Shown here: positions 23,244 through 32,100 of the stretch, one piece after another
Layout of the letters: each line of letters opens with the position of its first letter
Numbering within the stretch: position 1 is the stretch's first letter
Assembly (NCBI GenBank): GCA_012521105.1
Contig: JAAYNA010000128.1
Span: forward strand, 1-32,222
Length of the DNA stretch: 32,222 nucleotides
Direction: 5' to 3'
From: Clostridiaceae bacterium
GTDB lineage: Bacteria > Bacillota > Clostridia > DSM-8532
Translations under genes and position numbers: made by a program
Notes under the pieces: generated by a model
The model's database searches: none
What the model was told of the DNA's origin: nothing
What the model saw: the letters and a program-made list of their open reading frames with translations, nothing else

Positions 23244-24485
23244 TTATCCTCCGCTTGAACTGTCAACTACCCTGCCGCTTCCTCCGCAGTTCGGGCAGGG
23301 GTGGGTAAGTATCTGACTTAAAGGATTCCTCACTTTCTTTCTTGTCAGTTCAACAAGCCCAAGATTAGTCATACCTACGACAACTACCTGTGTCCCATCT
23401 TTTTTACATGCTTCTTTCAGGATGGACAAAACTGTTTCTTTATGAGAATTATCTTTCATATCTATAAAGTCTATAAGGATAATCCCACTGATATCACGAA
23501 GTCTTATTTGCTTAGCAATAGCCAATGCTGCCTCGCAATTGGTTTTAAAAATTGTTTCGCTCTGATCATTTTTACCGACATATTTTCCGGTATTTACATC
23601 AATAACTGTTAAAGCTTCTGTATGGTCAAATATCAGATAACCACCGCATTTTAACCACACTTTTCTTGACAGCGCTTCCTTTATTGCGCTGTCTATATTA
23701 TAAAACTTAAATAGATCGTAGTCTTTGTAAAAAAACTCTACCCTCATCTTCATTTCAGGTGCCGTATCATCAAAAAATTTAAGTAATCTCCCATATTCCT
23801 TATGATCATTTAAGACAATACGTTTGATATTTGAATAAATACCGGGCCGTACAAGTTTTTGAATTAAACACGGTTCCTGATAGATACACCTGGGCACACG
23901 GCCCTTTCCTTCTTTCATCTTTATCAGCTCCCAGGTTTTCATAAGGTACCGAATATCATTTTCTATAAGGGAAGCACCAACCCCCTGGGCAGCAGTCCTA
24001 ATAACAACCCCCATCCCTTCGGGGCAAAGGTTCTCTGCTATATTTTTTAAACGCGCTCTTTCTGTCTGGTCATCAATTTTTTTTGAAACACCAACCCCCG
24101 TTGAAAACGGATATAAAACAGTTAAATCACCGGGCAGCGTTATATTCATTGTGACCTTTGGGGCTTTAGTCCCTATTTCCTCTTTAACCACCTGGACTGT
24201 AATTTCCTGTCCCTGTTTTACCATGCTCTCTATTCTTAAAGAACCAATATTTTTTTTAACAGATACAACATCATCTGCACTTAAATAGGCATTTTTGCCC
24301 GTGCCTATGTCAACAAAGGCACACTGCATGCCCGGAAGAACTCTTTCAATCTTCCCCCTGTATATGTTACCGAAAAGTTTTCTTCTTTCAGCAGATTCAA
24401 CATGAAGTTCAGCAAGTTCTCCGTCTTCAAGGATTGCAACCCTTGTTTGTTCAGGTTTTGTATCAATCAATATTTCCTTAATCAT
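23244..24485 (-). CDS. rng: Ribonuclease E/G family endoribonuclease
   Basis: The 413-residue protein has an S1 domain (about 35-115) and the RNase E/G catalytic core with its two metal-binding aspartates, D296 in VIDVNTGK and D339 in LIDFIDM, equivalent to D303 and D346 of E. coli RNase E. The zinc-link cysteines are C397 and C400 in CPNCGGSG. The protein ends 13 residues later, so it lacks the small domain present in E. coli RNase G (489 residues). It should cut single-stranded RNA in decay and rRNA processing. It normally adjoins rplU in clostridia; here the peroxide operon lies between. Confidence 0.92.
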   Translation of the reverse strand: MIKEILIDTKPEQTRVAILEDGELAELHVESAERRKLFGNIYRGKIERVLPGMQCAFVDIGTGKNAYLSADDVVSVKKNIGSLRIESMVKQGQEITVQVVKEEIGTKAPKVTMNITLPGDLTVLYPFSTGVGVSKKIDDQTERARLKNIAENLCPEGMGVVIRTAAQGVGASLIENDIRYLMKTWELIKMKEGKGRVPRCIYQEPCLIQKLVRPGIYSNIKRIVLNDHKEYGRLLKFFDDTAPEMKMRVEFFYKDYDLFKFYNIDSAIKEALSRKVWLKCGGYLIFDHTEALTVIDVNTGKYVGKNDQSETIFKTNCEAALAIAKQIRLRDISGIILIDFIDMKDNSHKETVLSILKEACKKDGTQVVVVGMTNLGLVELTRKKVRNPLSQILTHPCPNCGGSGRVVDSSSGG

Positions 24486-24559
24486 AATACTCCGGAATGC
24501 ATTATTAATTCATAGTTTATAAAAACCTTCTGCTTAATTAGCTTGTTACCATTTTGGCT

Positions 24560-24568
24560 ATTATATCA
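24560..24568 (-). promoter_or_regulatory. Extended -10 promoter of rng
   Basis: On the minus strand TGATATAAT is a perfect extended -10 (TG-N-TATAAT) about 75 bp before rng. No convincing -35 is seen, as is usual for this class. Confidence 0.5.
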
Positions 24569-24652
24569 CAACAAATATATTATTGTGGAGGATGAAATTG
24601 AAAATATGTTTTTGTATTGATAATATTCCATAATATCCGAAATGTGCAACTT

Positions 24653-24934
24653 TACAGGAGAAATCATCATGAACGGAAGGTTGTACTCTATTTCTGGCGG
24701 GGAAATTATTCATTATGTACAGCTCATGTCGACAGAATTTACGAAGCCGACCAGGCTTTACAGTCATGAATGACAAAACGGTATACCAAATGCTTACAGC
24801 AAAGGACAGCCTCAATATTATCAGACTTGAACATTGGACAGATTGCTCCTCTAAACCGGAATTCACTAATACAGAAGGATAAGCTGCATCTTAATCCCGG
24901 AATGATAATACGAAAAAAGCAAAAAGTGCATTAA
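24653..24934 (+). pseudogene. Degenerate plus-strand gene, possible LysM remnant
   Basis: ACAGGAGA at 24653-24660 is well spaced before ATG 24669, which opens a 34-codon frame starting MNGRLYSISGGEIIHYVQ. A second frame carries FTVMNDKTVYQML from 24757 to a stop at 24880, and a third encodes LNPGMII. These pieces resemble LysM repeats (LYTIQPGDTIY..I, FTVKPGDTVYQI, LNPGM) broken by frameshifts. Clostridia commonly have small LysM proteins of this kind. The resemblance is by eye and the function is an inference. Apart from this and the rng promoter, 24486-24954 holds nothing I can support. Confidence 0.35.
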
Positions 24935-24954
24935 ATCCGGAAAATATGAGAAGC

Positions 24955-24983
24955 ACAGCGGGACAGCCTATAGGTCCCGCTGT
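24955..24983 (-). terminator. Hairpin over the 3' end of the DUF2344 gene
   Basis: ACAGCGGGAC (24955-24964) and GTCCCGCTGT (24974-24983) form a perfect 10-bp stem; the TAG stop codon of the gene (24968-24970) is in the loop. The minus-strand T-run after it is poor, so termination may be weak. Confidence 0.5.
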
Positions 24984-25663
24984 AAAAATCTTTCGTCCGT
25001 CAAAGGCAGCCATTTGTTTTCAGCACGGCCGTATAACATTATCCTGTGCATTTTTGTCATTTCAATATCAATGCCGGTGCAGATCCTTACACCCTCGAAA
25101 AATAACTCGGGGCGCACATTATTATGCTGCCCGCTGCTTAGCAGCACATTGAAAAATCCGGTTCCATCATTGGCTTCTCCAGTAATCTCATAAATTAAAG
25201 GCCTTATATCAAATTCTTTTTCACCGCTTTTAGTCTTTTTAAAAACAATTATTCTTTTCTCGCTTAAAACCTTCGATATAATACTGTCAATATCTGAACT
25301 TTGCATGGCATTAAAATCTATTCTGTAACGGGCGGCTTCAACAATTGACATAATGTTCCTGTTACTGGTGCTTTCCCTTGCATCAACAGCTTTTATTCCA
25401 TCAGGCAGTGCTGCATTGAGCTTTTCTAAAAATATGTTTAATTCATACCTTTTCTCAAGCTCCACATCGGCAAATTCCCCGCTACTTGAAAGCCCAAGAG
25501 GCATAGGCTGGGCAAATACAATATGGGGTCTCGGATTAAACCCCTGTGAATGAGCAACCGGAAGTTCAGCGCGTTTGAATGCCCTTTCAAATAGCCGCAT
25601 GACATCCAGATGTCCAATATATTTTAATTCTTCGCTACGCTCAAACCGGAACCTTATTTTCAT
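24968..25663 (-). CDS. DUF2344 / TIGR03936 radical SAM-linked protein
   Basis: The 231-residue protein begins MKIRFRFERSEELKYIGHLD, followed by RLFERAFKRAELPVAHSQGFNPRP and PLGLSSSGE, hallmarks of the TIGR03936 family. Its biochemical role is not known to me. It is almost always encoded next to, or fused to, a TIGR03960 radical SAM protein; here the two genes overlap by 4 bp (ATGA), so they are translated together and probably act together. Confidence 0.9.
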   Translation of the reverse strand: MKIRFRFERSEELKYIGHLDVMRLFERAFKRAELPVAHSQGFNPRPHIVFAQPMPLGLSSSGEFADVELEKRYELNIFLEKLNAALPDGIKAVDARESTSNRNIMSIVEAARYRIDFNAMQSSDIDSIISKVLSEKRIIVFKKTKSGEKEFDIRPLIYEITGEANDGTGFFNVLLSSGQHNNVRPELFFEGVRICTGIDIEMTKMHRIMLYGRAENKWLPLTDERFLQRDL

Positions 25664-27531
25664 GCTTCTTCTCCTTTACCGGGATCTGTTTTACATATGC
25701 CTGTACCAAAAACGCTGCTGCCGCAGCCTGTACATTGTACTCTGCAATTAGGAGTGGTAATTCCCTTATATGCTCTTTTGCATTCACGCTGTAAAAACTT
25801 TTGCGATACACCCATGTCCAGGTGACTCCACGGCAGAACTTCGCTGAATTCCCTGGTCCTGTTCGCATAAAAGGCCGGGTCAATGCCTTCTTCTTCAAAA
25901 GCCTCCATCCATGAATCAAAATTAAAAAATTCATTCCATGCATCAAAGCGGCAGCCATTCTGCCATGCCCGGAGAAGAACCTTACCAACCCTTCTGTCAC
26001 CACGGGCAAAAACTGCTTCAAGAAGGCTTACCCTTGCATCATGCCAGTTATAAATTATTGATCTTGAAGCCTTACGCAATTTATCCTTTAAAAGCATCTG
26101 CTTATTATGAAACTCTTCAACAGTATCCTGGCCAAACCATTGAAACGGGGTAAAGGGTTTTGGTACTAAGCAGGCAGCACTGACAGTTACTTTCAGTCCT
26201 TTTGCCCTCTTTTTCCTCGGGGTGTTATAGTATACATCAACAACTTCTTTTGCAAGGTTGGCTATACCTTCTATGTCTTCTTCTGTCTCTGTGGGCAGAC
26301 CCATCATAAAATACAGTTTTACATTGTTCCATCCGCCCTCGAATGCAATTTTAACAGAGCTTGTAATATCATTCTGTGTAATCCCTTTGTTTATTACATC
26401 CCGAAGTCTTTGGGTTCCTGCTTCGGGAGCAAACGTAAGCCCGCTTTTTCTAACCTTTTGGGCTTTCTCCATAAGATCAATGGTAAAATTATCAATACGC
26501 AGCGAAGGAAGAGAGAGGTTTATTTTCCTTTCCTCGGTCAACTTCAGCAGCTCCTGCGTGAAATTTGTCAGGCACGAATAGTCACTGGTGCTGAGTGAAA
26601 CAAGTGATATTTCTTCATATCCGGTTTTTTCTATAGCACCTTTAGCCTGATTAAGCAAAACTTCAGGAGTCTTTTCTCTTACAGGCCGGTATATAAAACC
26701 CGCCTGGCAAAACCTGCAGCCCCGAATGCATCCCCTGAACATTTCCAGCATGATTCTGTCATGAACGGTACCAATAAAAGGAACAATAATATTTTCGGGA
26801 AAATCAGCCCTATCCATATCTTTAATTATTCTTTTTCTTACTTTTTCAGGTATACCGGCATTGACCGGTTCAATTTTCAATATCGTATTATCTTCTTTAT
26901 ATGAAATGTTATAAAGAGACGGAACATAAATTCCCGGAATTTCAGCTGCCTTTTTAAGAAACTCGCTTCTGTCTCTACCGGCTGCTTTCCATTCCTTATA
27001 CGCATCAATAATTTCAAGAATAACTTCCTCTCCTTCACCTATGGCAAAAAAATCTATAAAATCTGCAAGGGGTTCGGGATTGCAGGCACATGGACCGCCT
27101 GCTATCACAAAAGGATGGGTTTTATTCCTTTCAGCCGACAATTTAGGGATGCCGGCAAGATCAAGCATATTCAGTACATTGGTATAACTCATCTCATATT
27201 GGAGGGTGAAGCCTACAATATCAAACTCGTTTACAGACTCCTTAGTTTCAAGGGCAAATAAAGGAATACCCTCATCCCGCATAATTTTTTCCATGTCAAC
27301 CCATGGTGCAAAAACCCTTTCGCAATAGGTATCACTTCTTTTGTTCAATATATGGTACAGTATCTTCATTCCAAGGTGTGACATACCTACTTCATATACA
27401 TCAGGAAAGCAGAATGCAAAACGGACATCTACATCCCGGGGGTTTTTAACCACCATATTCCATTCTCCGCCTGTATAACGGGCAGGCTTTTCTACCTTCA
27501 TCAGTATTTTATCATCAAGTTGTACCCTCAT
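25660..27531 (-). CDS. TIGR03960 B12-binding-type radical SAM protein
   Basis: A 623-residue protein with an N-terminal B12-binding-like domain (about 30-180) and a radical SAM domain with the cluster motif C268-IRG-C272-RF-C275. The C-terminal region ends with a cysteine-rich patch (NCRVQCTGCGSSVFGTGIC), possibly a second metal site. The substrate of the family is unknown; its constant linkage with rng, rplU and rpmA in clostridia hints at RNA or ribosome modification, which is inference. The ribosome binding site is weak but the start matches the family. First gene of the pair. Confidence 0.9.
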   Translation of the reverse strand: MRVQLDDKILMKVEKPARYTGGEWNMVVKNPRDVDVRFAFCFPDVYEVGMSHLGMKILYHILNKRSDTYCERVFAPWVDMEKIMRDEGIPLFALETKESVNEFDIVGFTLQYEMSYTNVLNMLDLAGIPKLSAERNKTHPFVIAGGPCACNPEPLADFIDFFAIGEGEEVILEIIDAYKEWKAAGRDRSEFLKKAAEIPGIYVPSLYNISYKEDNTILKIEPVNAGIPEKVRKRIIKDMDRADFPENIIVPFIGTVHDRIMLEMFRGCIRGCRFCQAGFIYRPVREKTPEVLLNQAKGAIEKTGYEEISLVSLSTSDYSCLTNFTQELLKLTEERKINLSLPSLRIDNFTIDLMEKAQKVRKSGLTFAPEAGTQRLRDVINKGITQNDITSSVKIAFEGGWNNVKLYFMMGLPTETEEDIEGIANLAKEVVDVYYNTPRKKRAKGLKVTVSAACLVPKPFTPFQWFGQDTVEEFHNKQMLLKDKLRKASRSIIYNWHDARVSLLEAVFARGDRRVGKVLLRAWQNGCRFDAWNEFFNFDSWMEAFEEEGIDPAFYANRTREFSEVLPWSHLDMGVSQKFLQRECKRAYKGITTPNCRVQCTGCGSSVFGTGICKTDPGKGEEA

Positions 27532-27571
27532 AATCTTCTATCACACTTTTCTAATGTTTTTTGTTTTTATT

Positions 27572-27600
27572 ATCATAACCGAATCTTTGAAAAATAGCAA
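27572..27600 (-). promoter_or_regulatory. Promoter of the radical SAM gene pair
   Basis: On the minus strand TTGCTA (27595-27600) and TATGAT (27572-27577) are 17 bp apart, about 40 bp before the TIGR03960 gene. Confidence 0.5.
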
Positions 27601-27702
27601 TGTAACGTTGCGGGATAGATACTGATTTGTACTGTTCCAGGGAAAAAATTGATTAGGGGAATGGTGGTATTATAATAAGATCAGACATGATTAATGCAAA
27701 CA

Positions 27703-27724
27703 GGGCAGACACTGTGGTCTGCCC
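27703..27724 (-). terminator. Hairpin after serC
   Basis: GGGCAGAC (27703-27710) pairs with GTCTGCCC (27717-27724) around a six-base loop, 12 bp after the serC stop. The minus-strand tail TGTTTGCATT is only moderately T-rich. Confidence 0.65.
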
Positions 27725-27736
27725 CGATAAAACTAT

Positions 27737-28819
27737 TCATACCCTGTTCTTTGCTTCAAACTCTTTCATAAACTCAACAAGCTTTTTTACCCCTTCAATG
27801 GGCATAGCATTATAAATACTTGCTCTCATGCCTCCAACACTTCTGTGCCCTTTCAGATTAACAAGACCGTTTTCTGCAGCTTCTTTTATGAACTGAGCGT
27901 CCAGTTCCTTGTTTCCTGTTACAAAGGGAACATTCATTAAAGAGCGGTCTTCTTTTCTTACCGTGCCCTTAAACATCTTTGAATTATCAAGGAAATCATA
28001 CAGTATTGCAGCCTTTTCTTCATTAATTTTCTGCATTTCGGATACACCGCCAAGCTTTTTCAGCCATTCGAAAACCAAACCACAGATATAAATGCTATAA
28101 CACGGAGGTGTATTAAACAATGAACTGTTCTCAGCATGAACTTTATACTGAAGCATTGTAGGTACTTCAGGCTGAACATCGGTAATTAAATCCTCTCTGA
28201 TTATAACCACAGCCACACCTGCCGGTCCCATATTCTTCTGAGCACCTGCAAATATCAAACCAAATTTCGTTACATCATATACTTCTGAAAGGATATTGGA
28301 TGACATGTCTGCAACCAGAGGAACACTGCCTGTTTCGGGAAGCTTTGTATATCTTGTTCCATATATTGTATTGTTTGTTGTGATATAAAAATAATCTGCA
28401 TCCCTGCTAAAGGTATCAGGGTTAAGTTCGGGGATATAGGTGAATCCTGCACTTTCAGATGAAGCCACAACATTTACCTTGCCATATTTTCTTGCTTCAC
28501 TGATTGCCTTTTTAGACCATGAACCGGTGTTTACATAATCTGCCTTACCTTTTTTCATAAGGTTCATAGGAACCATTGCGAACTGAGTCCATGCTCCACC
28601 CTGTAAAAACAGAACCTTGTAATTCGAAGGAATATTCATTAGCTCTCTTAAATCTGCCTCTGCCTTTTTAATTATATCATCATACCACTTAGACCGATGA
28701 CTCATCTCCATTACCGACATTCCAGATCCACGCCAGTTCAGCATCTCACTCCTTGCAGTCTCCAAAACCTCTACAGGCAATGTTGAGGGTCCTGCAGAAA
28801 AATTATAAACCCTGTTCAT
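27737..28819 (-). CDS. serC: Phosphoserine aminotransferase
   Basis: The 360-residue protein begins MNRVYNFSAGPSTLP and has WRGSGMSVMEMSHRS, the LFLQGGAW phosphate loop and the PLP-binding Lys195 in FAGAQKNMGPAG, all typical of SerC. It converts 3-phosphohydroxypyruvate and glutamate to phosphoserine and 2-oxoglutarate in serine synthesis, and can act in pyridoxal phosphate synthesis in some bacteria. Length is normal. A serA gene is often adjacent in clostridia but none is seen here; serC appears to be monocistronic. Confidence 0.97.
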   Translation of the reverse strand: MNRVYNFSAGPSTLPVEVLETARSEMLNWRGSGMSVMEMSHRSKWYDDIIKKAEADLRELMNIPSNYKVLFLQGGAWTQFAMVPMNLMKKGKADYVNTGSWSKKAISEARKYGKVNVVASSESAGFTYIPELNPDTFSRDADYFYITTNNTIYGTRYTKLPETGSVPLVADMSSNILSEVYDVTKFGLIFAGAQKNMGPAGVAVVIIREDLITDVQPEVPTMLQYKVHAENSSLFNTPPCYSIYICGLVFEWLKKLGGVSEMQKINEEKAAILYDFLDNSKMFKGTVRKEDRSLMNVPFVTGNKELDAQFIKEAAENGLVNLKGHRSVGGMRASIYNAMPIEGVKKLVEFMKEFEAKNRV

Positions 28820-29180
28820 TTTTCATCCTCCTAATTTTTTCTATAATCAGCTGAGTTTAACCTGTTTCGCTAATCTTTTTATTTTTATTTACGGCAACAT
28901 AAGGAAAATGTATGTAAAACAAAACCCAGCTTAAAATCGTCAACAAAGAAAATAAATTTAGTAATATTTTATCATTCAATGTTTTTGCTGTCTATACTTA
29001 TAGTATGTACTGTTAACATTTTAGCAATTGGTTTTTGCCTTTAACGGCTGTAAGTCCGGGGTATCTTTTTGGAACTATTTAGTTTTGTTTATCGTCATAC
29101 TATCGAAGCCGACATGATTGTGTGATATCAATAAAATACATAACCGGCGCATATAAATATTGTCTGTCAGGAGGTAAGTT
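28820..29180. other. Divergent intergenic region serC / A2M
   Basis: The AT-rich stretch separates divergent genes and holds no convincing ORF or RNA gene. AGGAGGT at 29169-29175 is the ribosome binding site of the A2M gene. A CATACTAT box at 29096-29103, with AACTATT 16 bp before it, loosely resembles a sporulation promoter. On the serC side only a TTGACG without a good -10 is seen. Confidence 0.4.
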
Positions 29181-32100
29181 ATGAAAAAGATAATTGCATT
29201 AGTTCTGGCCTTCACTTTCATTACTGCGGTGTTCTGGGTTGCCAATCCGGTAACTACGGTATATGCCGAAGAATACAGAAAAGGTTTTTCACTTAAGCCA
29301 GTAAAATATGACACTTCTGGAATCAATACTGATACCCATTTTATTTTAAAAACTTATGACAACTACAGTTTGGAACAAATACAACAAATGCTAAGACTTC
29401 TGGGTGATGTTCGGCTAACTATTACTCAAAACAAAAACAACGAATTCCTTGTAAGCCCCGAAAAAGAGTTTGAAGAAAACAGTCTATACACCTTTGTAAT
29501 AACCACACCCGAAAATGAAACTGTGTCATGGACTTTTCAAACTCAGCGAAGTTTTGCAGTTTTAGGCACTTTACCCGCGCACCAGTCAGGTTACGTGCCT
29601 GTAAACACCGGAATAGAAATTTATTTCAGCCATAAGGACTTTGGAGATATAGAAAAATATTTCGAAATATCACCAAAAGCCGAAGGACGTTTTGAAACCA
29701 ATGGCTACGCTGCGGTATTTATTCCGAAAAATCTGCAGCCGGGTACAATATACACTGTAACAATTAAGAAAGGTTTACCTCTTAACGGAACCAATCAAAA
29801 GCTTTCAAAAGATTACGTTTTTGCTTTTGAAACAGAACCTGAAAAAAACAGTGAAAAAGAATATAGGGGAAGCCTTTCCTTTGTATACCCGCTGTGGGAG
29901 TTTTCAACAAAGGATACACCCTTAATTCCGGTAAATATATACGCATCGGACCGTAATATCACAGAGGCAGTTGTAAATACAAAAATTTATAAATTTAACA
30001 ATTCTGAAGAATTTATAGATGCTGTAAAATCCATGTATGAAATACCATACTGGGCGTATGTGGCTCATCAGGACAACTTAATTGCAACAGAAAACCTTAC
30101 AGAGGTTTCATCCTTTGAGCAATCCTTCGATTTAACAGTATGGCAGGAGCGCTATTTATTGCTTCCCGAAGCTCTGCCAAAAGGACTCTACCTATTGGAA
30201 AGCACTTACAATGGACTTACCGCACAGGCACTTATACAGTCGACAGATATATCGGCATACTTTATCGAAAGCGACACAAAAACTTTATTCTGGGTTAATG
30301 ATTTAATAACGGGTTATCCTGTGAACTCTGCCCAAATAATTATTGGCGGTGAAAATAAGGCATATACCACCGATGCATCTGGCATTGTCTCCTTTGATAC
30401 CGTTTTCACCGACCCCGATGAGATGGGTATAAATAAACTTAACTACTATATTGTTCGTAAAAACAATGATGAACTTGTATTAATTAATAACAGGTACAGA
30501 ACCTATCGAGATTACTATGCCCTGGAAAATTACTGGCGGTATTTCCAGACAGACAGAAGTCTCTATAAACCCGATGATTTGGTTCAGTTCTGGGGATTTT
30601 TGAAAAATCGTAATGATCAGACTACCCCTTCAGAAATCACTGTGGAAATAGCCGAGGGAGGTTACTGGTGGATTCCTGAAGCCAGATTTTTAAGCTATTT
30701 TCTGCCAAGTATTCAAAAGCCCCTGGTGTCATTAAAAGTACCTTCTGAGGATGGCTTTTTTGAAGGCAGTTTCAAGCTTCCTGGCCTATCTCCCGGAAGC
30801 TACCAAATCACTGTAAAATCCGGAGATGATATTATAAACAGTCATTATATCAGAGTTCAAAACTATACTAAACCCGCATATAAAATGACTGTTGAAGCAG
30901 ATAAAAAAGCCATATTCCTAAATGATACGGTAAACTTCACTATAACTCCCGCGTTTTTTGACGGTACACCAATGCCGTATCTGGATGTTTCCTACAGCAT
31001 AAACGGATATCCCTTTGAGCATATATCAGATACCGTTAAAACAGGTGCAGGTGGAAGATTAACCATTCCATTTAAAGCAGTAACCGGTGACAGCAAAGCA
31101 CAGGGTGAACGATGGGTTTATTTAAATGCAACCGCATCCCTTCCTGAAAGCGGAATGATTAACGGTAATTCATACGTACGGGTATTTATAAACGATATAC
31201 ATGCTTCTTTTACCTCCAAAACCGACAGGAATGGAAAAACCACTCTGGAAGCTAAACTTAACGAAATAAACCTTGATAAAATAAACAGCAATACCGATGA
31301 AGAATCTGAGTACAACGGAGATTTCCTGGGTGAGCCTGTTGCGCGCAAAATAATTGCCGGAACTGTTATCTACCACAACTATGAAAAGATTGAAGACGGT
31401 GAAGAATACGACTATATAAACAAAGTGGTAAGGAAACGGTACCGTTATGAAGAGCGAACAGAAAAAGTTGAAAGCTTTTCATTTACAACCAATGACGAAG
31501 GTATTGCCACCAAAGTATTTGAGTTGAAACACCCCAATGAGGGTTATTATACAGTGGAGTTAATCTGGAATGACAACAGCGGCAGAACAATGAGCAGGGA
31601 AGTATATTTATCAAGCCGTCATTATACCGATATTGAAAGACAGTATGACTGGTATCATCTGGAATCAGATAAGGAAAAATATCGCACCGGCGAAGAAGCG
31701 GTAATTACTCTTAAGAATAACGACCAAACCGTTGACGCCAAGTCGGTGTTGTTTATTGAAGCGCAGAATGGAATTACAAATTACAGGGTTCAAAATGGTT
31801 CTGAATATAAAACGGTATTTTCCGAAGAAAGAATTCCTAACTTCTACGTAACTGCAGTATATTTCAATGGAAACAGTTATATAAATGCAGGTCCGGTTAA
31901 TATTCGCTACGATATCGAAGAGAAAAAGATTGAAATTGAAATGAAGACAGATAACCAGGCCTATCGTCCGGGTGATACCGTTACAATAAATATAACTGCA
32001 AGGGATGAAAACAAAAGTCCTGTTCCGGCCCATATTAACCTTGCAATCATTGATGAAGCCATGCTTGAAATATCAAATTATCATGTAGATGTTCTTTCAA

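Noticed and set aside
23171..23266. N-terminal part of the 71-codon minus-strand frame ending at 23051
   Set aside because: This part runs through the rng terminator and the rng 3' end in another frame, so only the downstream portion is kept as a possible remnant.
24561..24866. 101-codon minus-strand frame in the rng/DUF2344 gap
   Set aside because: No ribosome binding site and no protein-like pattern; the plus strand with a good ribosome binding site explains the region better.
28985..29110. Possible riboswitch before the A2M gene
   Set aside because: No paired elements or conserved core of a known class could be found; the G-rich patch near 29050 does not form a clear structure.
29075..29326. 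83-codon minus-strand frame
   Set aside because: Antisense to the A2M start and signal peptide, with no ribosome binding site or family features.
31118..32033. Three minus-strand frames of 68-122 codons
   Set aside because: Antisense shadows of the A2M frame, which is continuous through the whole interval.
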